From positions 1 through 8,789 of the forward strand of contig DASVBJ010000387.1 in the NCBI GenBank assembly GCA_036375895.1: a stretch of 8,789 nucleotides of DNA, written 5' to 3'. Made by a program: the position numbers and the translations under genes. Below are positions 1-6,646 of the stretch, piece after piece. This DNA is from DASVBJ01 sp036375895 (GTDB taxonomy: Bacteria > Actinomycetota > Actinomycetes > JACCUZ01). Position 1 is the stretch's first letter. Every line of letters begins with the position of its first letter. The notes below the pieces were generated by a model. The model searched no databases and was not told where the DNA came from. It was given only the letters and a program-made list of their open reading frames with translations.

Positions 1-1133
1 GCCTTCGGGAACAGCTGGCGGGCCAGCAGCGCGTGCGCCAGCTCGAGCCGGAACGAGTCGGGGATGTCGGGGTTGATCTCGAAGGCGTGGCCGAGGCCGA
101 GCTGCCAGTCCTCGAGCCCGGCCTCCTTGGCGAAGTATTCGTTGAGCAGCTGGCTGACCGTCACCGTGTGCGCGGCCTCGATGCCGTCGGCCGTCGTCAG
201 GTAGTTGTCCTCACCGGTGTTGATGATGATGCCGGCGCGCGCGTGGACCTGCCGGCTGAACCGCTGGTCGACGAACGTGCGGATCGGGTTGATGTCACGG
301 AAGAGGATCCCGTACATCGAGTCGTTCAACATCATGTCGAGCCGCTCGAGCCCTGCCAGGGAGGCGATCTCGGGCATGCAGAGCCCGGACGCGTAGTTGG
401 TGAGCCGGACGTAGCGACCCAGCTCCTTGGACACGTCGTCGAGGGCGGCCCGCATGAGCCGGAAGTTCTCCTGCGTCGCGTAGGTGCCGGCGTAGCCCTC
501 GCGGGTCGCGCCCTCGGGCACGTAGTCGAGCAGCGACTGCCCGGTCGAGCGGATCACCGCGATGACGTCGGCGCCCTCGCGGGCGGCGGCCTGGGCCTGC
601 GGGATGTCCTCGTAGATGTCGCCGGTCGCGACGATCAGGTAGATCCAGGGCTGCCGGGGCGCGTCGCCGATGCGGCGGACCAGCCGCTCGCGCTCGGCCC
701 GACGCCGGTCGAGCGTCCGGACGCCGACGCCGACCTGTCGCGCGGCCGCCCGCCGGGCCCGTTGCGCGTCCCGGCCCTCCGGCACCCGGAACCGCACCCC
801 GCCGCTGGAGGCCTTCTGGGCCAGCATCGTCAGGTCGGCGTGGTCCTCCCGCAGCAGGGCGTCCCAGACCGGCAGGCTGATGCCGTGCTCGAGGCCCACC
901 TCGGCCCGGACGGCGTCCACCAGCCGGTTGACCCACGGGATGCCGTCCGGATCGGCGCCGGCGACGCCGGCGAGGCGCAGGACGGCTCGCTCGACCGACA
1001 CGGTGGTGTGGGTGCGGGCCAGCTTGACGATGGGGCGCCCGGCCTTGCGCGCCAGGCTGCGGGCCCGCCGGACGACCGCCGGGTCGAGCTCGAGCTTGGC
1101 GTTGCGGGGGCGGGAAGCCGTCGAGGCGGCCAC
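1..1133 (-). CDS. kamD: Lysine 5,6-aminomutase alpha subunit (KamD), C-terminus cut by window edge
   Basis: Alpha subunit of the adenosylcobalamin- and PLP-dependent lysine 5,6-aminomutase, which moves the terminal amino group of beta-lysine (or D-lysine) to the neighbouring carbon, giving 3,5-diaminohexanoate (or 2,5-diaminohexanoate). It is cytoplasmic and works with the B12-binding beta subunit KamE, not seen here. My translation gives 377 complete codons; the clostridial protein has roughly 515, so about a quarter is missing at the left edge. Seen: PWIYLIVATGDIYEDI (162-177), VIRSTGQSLLDY (193-204), GTYATQENFRLMR (216-228), NYASGLCMPEIA (246-257), NDSMYGILFRDIN (270-282), NTGEDNYLTTAD (305-316), LGLGHAFEINP (345-355). 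R195, S200, S249, Y274 and R279 align with the PLP/substrate residues R184, S189, S238, Y263 and R268 of the Clostridium sticklandii enzyme (alignment from memory). Start: GTG at 1133, preceded by GGAAGGAG with a short 4-nt spacing; no other in-frame start is nearby. Its pathway partners kdd and kamA lie further right in this window, supporting the call. Confidence 0.95.
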   Translation of the reverse strand, partial: MAASTASRPRNAKLELDPAVVRRARSLARKAGRPIVKLARTHTTVSVERAVLRLAGVAGADPDGIPWVNRLVDAVRAEVGLEHGISLPVWDALLREDHADLTMLAQKASSGGVRFRVPEGRDAQRARRAAARQVGVGVRTLDRRRAERERLVRRIGDAPRQPWIYLIVATGDIYEDIPQAQAAAREGADVIAVIRSTGQSLLDYVPEGATREGYAGTYATQENFRLMRAALDDVSKELGRYVRLTNYASGLCMPEIASLAGLERLDMMLNDSMYGILFRDINPIRTFVDQRFSRQVHARAGIIINTGEDNYLTTADGIEAAHTVTVSQLLNEYFAKEAGLEDWQLGLGHAFEINPDIPDSFRLELAHALLARQLFPK

Positions 1134-1260
1134 ACTGCTCCTTCCGGAAGTCCTGCGGTGCGCGCACCGTTCGGGCGAATGCTATCCGGCCCCGAGGTCA
1201 TCTCCCCGCAGGACGTCCTGCGGCTCCCTTCCCGCGCAGTCGACCACCGGCGGCTCCGGG
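1134..1260 (-). promoter_or_regulatory. kamD leader with three short palindromes and a weak promoter candidate
   Basis: The 127-bp gap between the ABC permease stop and the kamD start. On the minus strand it holds, in order, the perfect 18-bp palindrome CCGCAGGACGTCCTGCGG (1206-1223), a TAGCAT hexamer that could be a -10 element (1184-1179), the perfect 14-bp palindrome CGGTGCGCGCACCG (1156-1169) and the 10-bp palindrome CTTCCGGAAG (1141-1150), which runs into the ribosome binding site. The 9-mer GTCCTGCGG occurs twice (1150-1158, 1215-1223). No good -35 lies at the right distance from TAGCAT. The 18-bp palindrome could be an operator, or a short terminator for the upstream ABC genes, though it has no T-tract. 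I see no cobalamin-riboswitch features, and the gap is short for one. The palindromes are certain; their function is inference. Confidence 0.4.
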
Positions 1261-2133
1261 TCACTCCGTGCGGGCGAAGCGCAGCACCGCGAGCACCAGC
1301 AGCAGCAGGCAGCTGGCGGCGACCAGGGCGACCTGCAACGGCACCGGCACAGGCCAGTCGCCCCAGGTGATGCCCGGGTCGAACGCCGCCCGGGTGACCG
1401 GGCCGACGTCGAGGTGGTCGAAGACCGCCGAGCGCATCGGCTCGACCGCGTAGGTCATCGGGTTGAGCCTGGTGGCGATCTCCAGCCAGCGCGGCAGGTT
1501 GGCGAGCGGGAACAGCGCGCCGGAGAGGAACATCAGCGGCGTGATGATGAGCTGCACCATCGGCATGGCGGCCTGGACCTGCTTGACCCGGGCCGCCAGC
1601 ACCAGGGCCAACGCAGTGATCATGAAGGCCATCAGGAACAGCAGCCCCACCAGCTCGACCATCATCAGCAGGTCGTAGGGCACGCCGACCAACGGCGCCA
1701 GCAAGAGGATCACCAGGCTCTGCAGGGTCGCCACCGTCGCGCCGCCGACGCACTTGCCGGTCAGGATCGCGGCGCTGCTCACCGGGGCCACGAGCATCTC
1801 GCGGAGGAACCCGAACTCCCGGTCCCAGACCATCGAGATGCCGGAGAACGCGGCCGTGAACAGCACCGACGTCGCCAGCACGCCCGGGAACAGGAACGTC
1901 CGGAAGTCGACGTCTCCGACGCTCGGCTGCCCCACGAGCGACGACAGGCCGGTCCCGAGCACGAAGAGGAACAGCACGGGCTGCATCAGCGAGGACAACA
2001 CCCGCGCCCGGTCCCGGCTGAACCGGATCATCTCCCGCTGCCACACGACGGTCGCGGCCCGGACCTGGTGGCGCAGGCCGGCGGCCGGCACCCGCACCGC
2101 GGCGACCGCCGGCCGTCCCTCGATGCTGGTCAT
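1261..2133 (-). CDS. ABC-2 type transporter permease (DrrB-like)
   Basis: Membrane subunit of an ABC-2 family exporter, 290 aa, the usual length for the family. Six hydrophobic segments are visible at about 49-66, 79-98, 129-150, 157-180, 191-211 and 264-286, with a cytoplasmic N-terminus of about 45 residues rich in Arg. The conserved ABC-2 stretch between the second and third helices reads DREFGFLREMLVAPVS (104-119), and the NPMTYAVEPMR motif (224-234) after the fifth helix is also typical. It starts with ATG four bases after the stop of the ATPase gene; its ribosome binding site GGAGGTGA overlaps that stop, so the two genes are almost certainly translationally linked. Close relatives export drugs, antibiotics or lipids; no substrate can be read from the sequence. 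There is no evidence that it transports lysine-pathway compounds. Confidence 0.93.
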   Translation of the reverse strand: MTSIEGRPAVAAVRVPAAGLRHQVRAATVVWQREMIRFSRDRARVLSSLMQPVLFLFVLGTGLSSLVGQPSVGDVDFRTFLFPGVLATSVLFTAAFSGISMVWDREFGFLREMLVAPVSSAAILTGKCVGGATVATLQSLVILLLAPLVGVPYDLLMMVELVGLLFLMAFMITALALVLAARVKQVQAAMPMVQLIITPLMFLSGALFPLANLPRWLEIATRLNPMTYAVEPMRSAVFDHLDVGPVTRAAFDPGITWGDWPVPVPLQVALVAASCLLLLVLAVLRFARTE

Positions 2134-2137
2134 GCGC

Positions 2138-3163
2138 TCACCTCCGTCGGGCGGCGGCCAGGGCCGCCAAGGGGACCGCCGGGCCCTGTTGCTCCGCGTC
2201 CCGGATGGTCCGGCCCGTGTAGGCCAGGAAGACGTCGTCCAGGCTCGGCCGGGTGACGGTCACCGAGCTGATCGGTACGCCGAGCTCGGCGAACAGCCGG
2301 GGGACGAACGCCGCCCCCTCCGCCACCGCGAACGTCACGGCGCCCTCGTGCATCGCCGCCTCCAGGCCCATCCGATCGTGCAGGACGGTGATCGCCGCCG
2401 CGTCGTCGGCGGTGGTGATCTGGACCCGGTCCTTGCCGATCTGCGCCTTGAGGGCGTCGGGCGTGCCGAGCGCGACGATCCGGCCCTCGTCGATGATCGC
2501 GATGCGGTCGCAGTTCTCCGCCTCGTCCATGTAGTGGGTCGTGACGAACACCGTGATGTCCTCGCGGCGGTGCAGCTCCTTGATGTACTCCCAGATGGAC
2601 GCCCGGGTCTGGGGGTCCAGCCCGATCGTCGGCTCGTCGAGGAAGAGGACCTGCGGCGAGTGCAGCAGGCCACGCGCGATCTCCAGCCGGCGGCGCATCC
2701 CGCCGGAGAACGTCTGCACGAGGTCGGCGCGGCGGTCCCAGAGGCCGACCATCCGCAGCACCTCCTCCCGGCGGCCGCGTGCGCTACCGCGGTCCACGCC
2801 GTACAGCTCGCCGTGGAAGCGCAGGTTCTGCTCCGCGGTGAGGTAGCCGTCGAGCGTGGGCTCCTGGAACACCAGGCCGATCCGCCGGCGTACGGCATCC
2901 CGCTCGGTCGCCACGTCGAACCCGGCGACCCGCGCCGACCCGGCGGTCGGCTCCACCAGAGTGCACAAGACGCTGATGGTCGTGGACTTGCCCGCGCCGT
3001 TGGGCCCCAGGAACCCGAACGTCTCCCCCGCCGCGACCTCCAGGTCGATGCCGCGCACGGCCTCCACCTGCCGGTAGCGCTTCACCAGCCCGCGGACCTG
3101 GACCGCGGTGGCGACGTCGAGATCACCGGCAGGCGGCGAGGCCGGCCCGGACCCTGGTGGCAT
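2138..3163 (-). CDS. ABC transporter ATP-binding protein (DrrA-like)
   Basis: Cytoplasmic ATPase that powers the permease encoded directly downstream. 341 aa: one nucleotide-binding domain followed by the C-terminal extension typical of the DrrA/NodI group. Motifs seen: Walker A GPNGAGKST (53-61), Q-loop Q100 in VFQEPTLDG, signature TFSGGMRRRLEIARGL (151-166), Walker B VLFLDEP (172-178), D-loop GLDP (181-184) and switch histidine H210 in TTHYMDEAE. All catalytic residues are present. The tail (about 230-325) ends in the PSLDDVFLAYTGR motif usual for this group. The ATG start is preceded by GGAGGAG with good spacing. The first ~20 residues are Pro/Gly-rich and poorly conserved in the family, so a later start is possible but has less support. 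It is transcribed divergently from the acyltransferase gene, 62 bp away. Substrate unknown. Confidence 0.95.
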   Translation of the reverse strand: MPPGSGPASPPAGDLDVATAVQVRGLVKRYRQVEAVRGIDLEVAAGETFGFLGPNGAGKSTTISVLCTLVEPTAGSARVAGFDVATERDAVRRRIGLVFQEPTLDGYLTAEQNLRFHGELYGVDRGSARGRREEVLRMVGLWDRRADLVQTFSGGMRRRLEIARGLLHSPQVLFLDEPTIGLDPQTRASIWEYIKELHRREDITVFVTTHYMDEAENCDRIAIIDEGRIVALGTPDALKAQIGKDRVQITTADDAAAITVLHDRMGLEAAMHEGAVTFAVAEGAAFVPRLFAELGVPISSVTVTRPSLDDVFLAYTGRTIRDAEQQGPAVPLAALAAARRR

Positions 3164-3225
3164 GCCTGACTCCTCCTGTCGGCCGATAGGTTCACCCCAT
3201 CATCGCCCCGCCAGAGAGACGCCAC
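3164..3225. promoter_or_regulatory. Short divergent promoter region between ABC ATPase and acyltransferase
   Basis: Only 62 bp separate the two divergent starts, so promoters for both directions must overlap or lie partly inside the genes. The ABC side carries a clear ribosome binding site (GGAGGAG on the minus strand, 3168-3177 region). The acyltransferase side has only the weak GAGAGA (3214-3219) before its GTG. A TAGGTT hexamer (3187-3192, plus strand) fits the TAnnnT form of a -10 element about 30 bp before the GTG, but the best -35 match, CTGACT (3166-3171), is only 15 bp away. The assignment is tentative. Confidence 0.25.
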
Positions 3226-3894
3226 GTGTTCTACGCCCTGACCCGTCTGCTGTGCATGATCTTGTTCCGTGTGGTCTGGCGCCCGGTGATCGAGGGCCGC
3301 GAGCACATCCCGGCCACGGGCCCGGTGATCGTGGCGAGCAACCACCTGTCGTTCATCGACAGCATCGTCATCCCGCTTGCCGTGCCGCGCCGGGTGGTCT
3401 TCCTCGCCAAGGCCGAGTACTTCGAGGGGCGCGGGCTGGCCAGCCTGCCCCGGCGTACGTTCTTCCGCACGTTCGGCGCGGTGCCGGTCGCCCGCGACCA
3501 GCAGCGCGACGCGCAGGCCTCGCTCGAGCTCGCGAGGGGCGTGCTGGCGGGCGGGGACGCGTTCGGCATCTACCCCGAGGGCACCCGCTCCCGGGACGGC
3601 CGGCTCTACCGCGGCCGGACCGGGGTGGGCTGGCTGGCGCTGGCCTCGGGTGCGCCGGTGGTGCCGGTCGCCCTCATCGGCACCGACCGGGTGCAGCCCG
3701 TCGGGGCACGGTTCCCGCGGGTGCACCGGGTGCGGGTGCGCTTCGCCGAGGCGGTGCGGCCCGAGGTGTACGCCGAGGGGCTCCCGCCCGGCCGGGCCCG
3801 CCGCCGGATCACCGACGAGGTGATGGACCGCATCGCGGCCCTCAGCGGCCAGCAGCGAGCCCCCGACTACAACGAGCGCCCCACCCCGGTCTGA
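3226..3894 (+). CDS. Lysophospholipid acyltransferase family protein (PlsC/LPLAT)
   Basis: Probable 1-acyl-sn-glycerol-3-phosphate acyltransferase or a related lysophospholipid acyltransferase, which transfers a fatty acyl chain to make phosphatidic acid or a similar lipid at the inner face of the membrane. 222 aa, normal for bacterial members. The family motifs are in order: NHLSFID (39-45) with the catalytic H40-x4-D45 pair; TFFRTFGAVPVAR (78-90) as block II; YPEGTRSRDG (116-125) as block III with E118, G119 and T120; and VVPVALIGT (145-153) as block IV. A short hydrophobic N-terminus (about 3-18) could anchor it to the membrane. The GTG start is forced: the frame meets a TAG at 3187 and has no other start upstream; the next candidate is ATG codon 11, which would remove the hydrophobic anchor. 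The exact acceptor substrate cannot be told from sequence. It looks like a housekeeping lipid gene unrelated to the lysine genes. Confidence 0.92.
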   Translation: MFYALTRLLCMILFRVVWRPVIEGREHIPATGPVIVASNHLSFIDSIVIPLAVPRRVVFLAKAEYFEGRGLASLPRRTFFRTFGAVPVARDQQRDAQASLELARGVLAGGDAFGIYPEGTRSRDGRLYRGRTGVGWLALASGAPVVPVALIGTDRVQPVGARFPRVHRVRVRFAEAVRPEVYAEGLPPGRARRRITDEVMDRIAALSGQQRAPDYNERPTPV

Positions 3895-3919
3895 CCCTCC
3901 CCCCACCCCCACCAACCCC
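3895..3919 (-). other. G-quadruplex-prone tract on the minus strand
   Basis: Directly after the acyltransferase stop the plus strand is nearly pure C. On the minus strand it reads as four G-runs of 4, 5, 6 and 3 (3916-3919, 3906-3910, 3899-3904, 3895-3897) separated by loops of 5, 1 and 1 bases, matching the usual G3+N1-7 definition. In the direction of the amidohydrolase transcript it lies just beyond the palindromic repeat. The sequence pattern is seen; folding and function are inference. Confidence 0.5.
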
Positions 3920-3945
3920 GGCAGCGATCATGCACGTTCCGTCGC
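3912..3945 (+). repeat. Single-arm copy of the dispersed repeat
   Basis: A 34-bp sequence (CCAACCCCG followed by the full 25-nt palindrome arm containing ATGCACGTTCCGTCGC) that is repeated exactly at 3956-3989, a period of 44 bp with a 10-bp C-rich spacer. Unlike the second copy, it is not followed by a complementary arm, so it is a half-site. It may be a remnant of a duplicated or deleted palindrome. As RNA or single-stranded DNA it could compete with the adjacent left arm for pairing with the right arm at 3995-4019. Confidence 0.9.
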
Positions 3946-3964
3946 GCCTCCCCCGCCAACCCCG

Positions 3965-4019
3965 GCAGCGATCATGCACGTTCCGTCGCCCCGGGCGACG
4001 GAACGTGCATGATCGCTGC
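3965..4019. repeat. 55-bp perfect palindromic repeat between convergent genes, possible bidirectional terminator
   Basis: Arms 3965-3991 and 3993-4019 are perfectly complementary (27 bp) around a single central C; the outer 25 nt of each arm include ATGCACGTTCCGTCGC and its complement. It lies between the convergent stops of the acyltransferase (3894) and the amidohydrolase (4031). That position and the strong hairpin suit a bidirectional, U-tract-free terminator of the kind proposed for high-GC actinobacteria. The same arms recur at 8291-8340, so it is also a dispersed repeat family. I do not recognise a named element. Coordinates and symmetry are read directly; termination is inference. Confidence 0.85.
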
Positions 4020-4030
4020 GATAGAGCGGG

Positions 4031-5569
4031 TCAGGGGGTGAAGACCGTGCGGCCGCGGACCACGGTGCGCCGGCAGCGCGGCAGGGGCAGGTCCTCCCCC
4101 AGCGCCGGCAGGCCGGTGCCGGCGTCCAGCCCGCCGGGCGCCTCCCAGACGGCGAGCGTCGCCGGGGCGCCGGGGACGAGCTTGCCGGCGTCGTCGCGGC
4201 GGGCAGCCTGCCAGCCGCCGCGGGTGTGGGCGGTGAAGGCAGCCTCGACGGCGAGCCGCTGACCTGGGACGTGGTGGCCCGCCGCGGCGCGCACGGTGCC
4301 CCACGGGTCGAGGGGCGTGACCGGCGCGTCGGAGCCGAAGGCCAGCACGACCCCCGCGGCGGCGAGGTCGGCGAACGGGTTGAGCCCCAGCGCGCGCCGC
4401 GCGCCGAGCCGCTCGGCGTACATGCCGTCCGCGCCGCCCCACAGGGCGTCGAACGCCGGCTGGACCGAGGCGACCACTCCCAGGTCGGCCAGGGTGGCGA
4501 CCATCGGCGCGTCGACCATCTCCACGTGCTCCAGCCGGTGCCGGGCGGTGCGCAGCGCCTCGGCCCCGACCCGCTCGGCGGCCTCCCGCAGCCCCGCGAC
4601 CACCGCGTCGAGCGCCCCGTCGCCGATGGCGTGGAACCCGGCCTGCAGGCCGGCCTCGGTGCACGCGACGACGTGGTCCCGGACCTGGGCGGCGGTCAGG
4701 TAGGCGTGCCCGGTGGAGTCGAGGTCGGCGTAGGGCGCGCGCAGGCACGCGGTGTGCGAGCCGATGGCCCCGTCGGCGAACAGGTCGCCGGCGGCCCCGA
4801 GCGCGCCCATCGACCGGGCCCGGGACACGGCGCCGAGCTCGCCCCAGTAGCCGACGACCTCGGGGCCGGGCTCGCCGGTCGCGAGGGCGAGCAGCGACTC
4901 GAAGTCCTCCGCGCTGGAGATGTCGGGCCCGCCGAGCTCGTGGAACGCCCCGATGCCCAGCCGGGCGGCCCGCTCGAGGGTGGCCCGCTGGGCCGCCCGT
5001 CGCTGCGCCGGCGTCACCGACTCGCGGGCGACCCGGCGTACGACGTGGTGCGCCTCGGTCGTGAGGTGCCCGCTGTCGGAGAACCCGGTCGCCGCCCGGG
5101 CCTCGGGCGCCACGGCGAGCAGTGCCGAGGACACCACCGCCGAGTGGACGTCGACGCGGGACAGGTAGACCACCGCGCCGTAGGACGCCCGGTCCAGCTC
5201 CTGGCGGGTGGGCGGACGGTGCTCCGGCCAGGTGGTCTCGTCCCACCCGTGCCCGAGCACCACGCCGCCGCGCGTGCGACGGGCGTGGGCCTCGACGGCG
5301 GCCAGGCACTCGGCCAGGCTGCGGGTGCCGGTGAGGTCGAGGCCGGTGACCGTGAGCCCGGTCGACGTGGCGTGCACGTGCGCGTCGACGAACGCCGGGG
5401 TGACCAGGGCGCCGTCGAGCTCCACCACCTCGTCGACGCCCGACGGGTCGGCCTCGGCGGCGTCGTCGCGACCCACCCAGGCGACCTGCTCCCCTCTGGT
5501 GACGAGGGCGGTCGCGCCGCCGTCCACGGGAGTGCGGACCCGGCCGTGCCGGTACAGGGTGGTGGTCAC
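4031..5569 (-). CDS. YtcJ-type amidohydrolase (Amidohydro_3 family), substrate unknown
   Basis: Metal-dependent hydrolase of the amidohydrolase superfamily, 512 aa, close to the usual 500-550. The N-terminal beta-sandwich part is followed by TPAFVDAHVHATSTG (57-71) with metal-binding H64 and H66. Then come HGWDETTWPE (107-116), FADGAIGSHTA (264-274), FHAIGDGALD (312-321) with H313, HRLEHVEM (344-351) with H348, GSDAPVTPLDPWGTV (412-426) with D414, and the closing strand section LVPGAPATLAVWE. YtcJ-like relatives usually have Lys before the (I/L)FADG block; here it reads GDLFADG, with Asp at 262. Start: GTG at 5569 with GAGGA about 7 bp upstream; the nearby ATG at 5577 is out of frame. It lies 21 bp downstream of kdd on the same strand, so it is probably in one operon with it. 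Family members act on diverse amides, carbamates and N-acyl compounds. A role in lysine breakdown, for example on an acylated or cyclised amino intermediate, is only a guess from position. Confidence 0.9.
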   Translation of the reverse strand: MTTTLYRHGRVRTPVDGGATALVTRGEQVAWVGRDDAAEADPSGVDEVVELDGALVTPAFVDAHVHATSTGLTVTGLDLTGTRSLAECLAAVEAHARRTRGGVVLGHGWDETTWPEHRPPTRQELDRASYGAVVYLSRVDVHSAVVSSALLAVAPEARAATGFSDSGHLTTEAHHVVRRVARESVTPAQRRAAQRATLERAARLGIGAFHELGGPDISSAEDFESLLALATGEPGPEVVGYWGELGAVSRARSMGALGAAGDLFADGAIGSHTACLRAPYADLDSTGHAYLTAAQVRDHVVACTEAGLQAGFHAIGDGALDAVVAGLREAAERVGAEALRTARHRLEHVEMVDAPMVATLADLGVVASVQPAFDALWGGADGMYAERLGARRALGLNPFADLAAAGVVLAFGSDAPVTPLDPWGTVRAAAGHHVPGQRLAVEAAFTAHTRGGWQAARRDDAGKLVPGAPATLAVWEAPGGLDAGTGLPALGEDLPLPRCRRTVVRGRTVFTP

Positions 5570-5590
5570 CGGGCCATCCTCGCGGAGTGC

Positions 5591-6646
5591 TCAGCCCTCC
5601 GCGAGCCGGCGGTCGAAGAGCGCCCGTACGCCGGGCTGGCTGCGCAGCAGGTCCATGGCGTACGCCGCGTGGCCGGGCAGGTAGCCATTGCCGATCAGCA
5701 TCGTCACGTCGGCGGCGAGGCCCTCGGCGCCGAGCGCGGCGGCGGAGAAGGAGGTTGCCATCGAGAAGAAGACGACCGTGCCGCCGTCCGCCGTGGCGAG
5801 GATGGCGCCGTGCTCGCAGCCCGGCACGTCGACGCAGACCACGGTGACGTCGGCCGGGCCGCCGAGCTGCTCCTCGACGGCGGCGGCGAGCGCCACCGGG
5901 TCGCGGGCGTCGGCGAGGGCCACGGCGTCGGCCAGCCCGACCTCCCGCAGCAGCCCGGCCTCGTGCTCGACGGGCACGACGCCGACGGTACGAGCGGCGC
6001 CGGCCGCCCGGGCCGCGGCCAGCGACAGGCAGCCGCTCTTGCCGGCGCCCCCGACCACGGCCACCTTGGGGGCCGGGCCGCGCTCGGCGTACCGGCGGAC
6101 CACCCGGGCGGTGAGCGCGGGCGCCCCGCACACGTCCATGACCGCCATCGAGAGCTCGCCCGGCAGGTCGTCAGGGATCACCGCGGCGATGGACCGCCCG
6201 AACAGGATCGCGTAGCCCTCGGCCGGCACCTGCTCGGAGCGCCCGTCCCACCGCGCCAGCCCGTCGGTGAGGCACAACGGCGTCAGGGTGAGCGACACCA
6301 GGGTCGCCACCCGGTCCCCCACAGCCAGCCCGAGCGGGGACTCCGGACCTACCTCGTCGACGACGCCGACGAGCATGCCGCCCGAGCCGGTGACCGGGTT
6401 GTGCATCTTCCCGCGCGTCGCGACGATCTCGAGCACCTCCGCGCGGACGGCGGCGCCGTCGCCGCCGTGCTTGGTGGCGAGCTGGCGGAACGACGCCGCG
6501 TCGAGGTTGAGCCGCTCCACCCGCAGCCGCACCTCGTCCGGCCCGATGACCGGGTCGGTGTCGAGGCGGGCAGCGGCCTGCGGCAGGGCGCCGGCGGGCT
6601 CGAGGACCCGGTGCAGCCCGACGGGCGAGGTGGGGCGAGATGTCAC
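5591..6646 (-). CDS. kdd: L-erythro-3,5-diaminohexanoate dehydrogenase (Kdd)
   Basis: Catalyses the NAD(P)-dependent oxidative deamination of L-erythro-3,5-diaminohexanoate to (S)-5-amino-3-oxohexanoate and ammonia (EC 1.4.1.11), the step after the two aminomutases of the lysine fermentation route. 351 aa, the normal family length. Seen: the N-terminal domain with EVRLRVERLNLDAASFRQL (38-56), the family hallmark HNPVTGSGGMLVGVV (82-96), GDRVATLVSLTLTPL (110-124), the nucleotide-binding turn VAVVGGAGKSGCLSL (195-209), then VTVVCVDVPGCEHGAIL (267-283) and FFSMATSFSAAALGAEG (293-309), all characteristic of Kdd rather than ordinary alcohol dehydrogenases. GTG start at 6646, preceded by GGAAGGA with 8-nt spacing. 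It is divergent from kamA across 146 bp and followed after 21 bp by the amidohydrolase, so it is the promoter-proximal gene of that unit. The call is secure from both sequence and neighbours. Confidence 0.95.
   Translation of the reverse strand: MTSRPTSPVGLHRVLEPAGALPQAAARLDTDPVIGPDEVRLRVERLNLDAASFRQLATKHGGDGAAVRAEVLEIVATRGKMHNPVTGSGGMLVGVVDEVGPESPLGLAVGDRVATLVSLTLTPLCLTDGLARWDGRSEQVPAEGYAILFGRSIAAVIPDDLPGELSMAVMDVCGAPALTARVVRRYAERGPAPKVAVVGGAGKSGCLSLAAARAAGAARTVGVVPVEHEAGLLREVGLADAVALADARDPVALAAAVEEQLGGPADVTVVCVDVPGCEHGAILATADGGTVVFFSMATSFSAAALGAEGLAADVTMLIGNGYLPGHAAYAMDLLRSQPGVRALFDRRLAEG

Noticed and set aside
1134..1260. Cobalamin or lysine riboswitch before kamD
   Set aside because: Expected for a B12-dependent enzyme, but the gap is short and I see no recognisable conserved cobalamin-box or lysine-aptamer core.
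33..2256. Long plus-strand frames opposite kamD and the permease (33-1370 and 670-2256)
   Set aside because: The minus strand here encodes recognisable KamD and ABC permease proteins; the plus-strand products are low-complexity and motif-free.
3972..6131. Minus-strand open frame of 719 codons across kdd and the amidohydrolase in another frame
   Set aside because: Arg/Gly/Ala-rich, no motifs, overlaps both real genes on the same strand and runs into the palindrome; a shadow frame.
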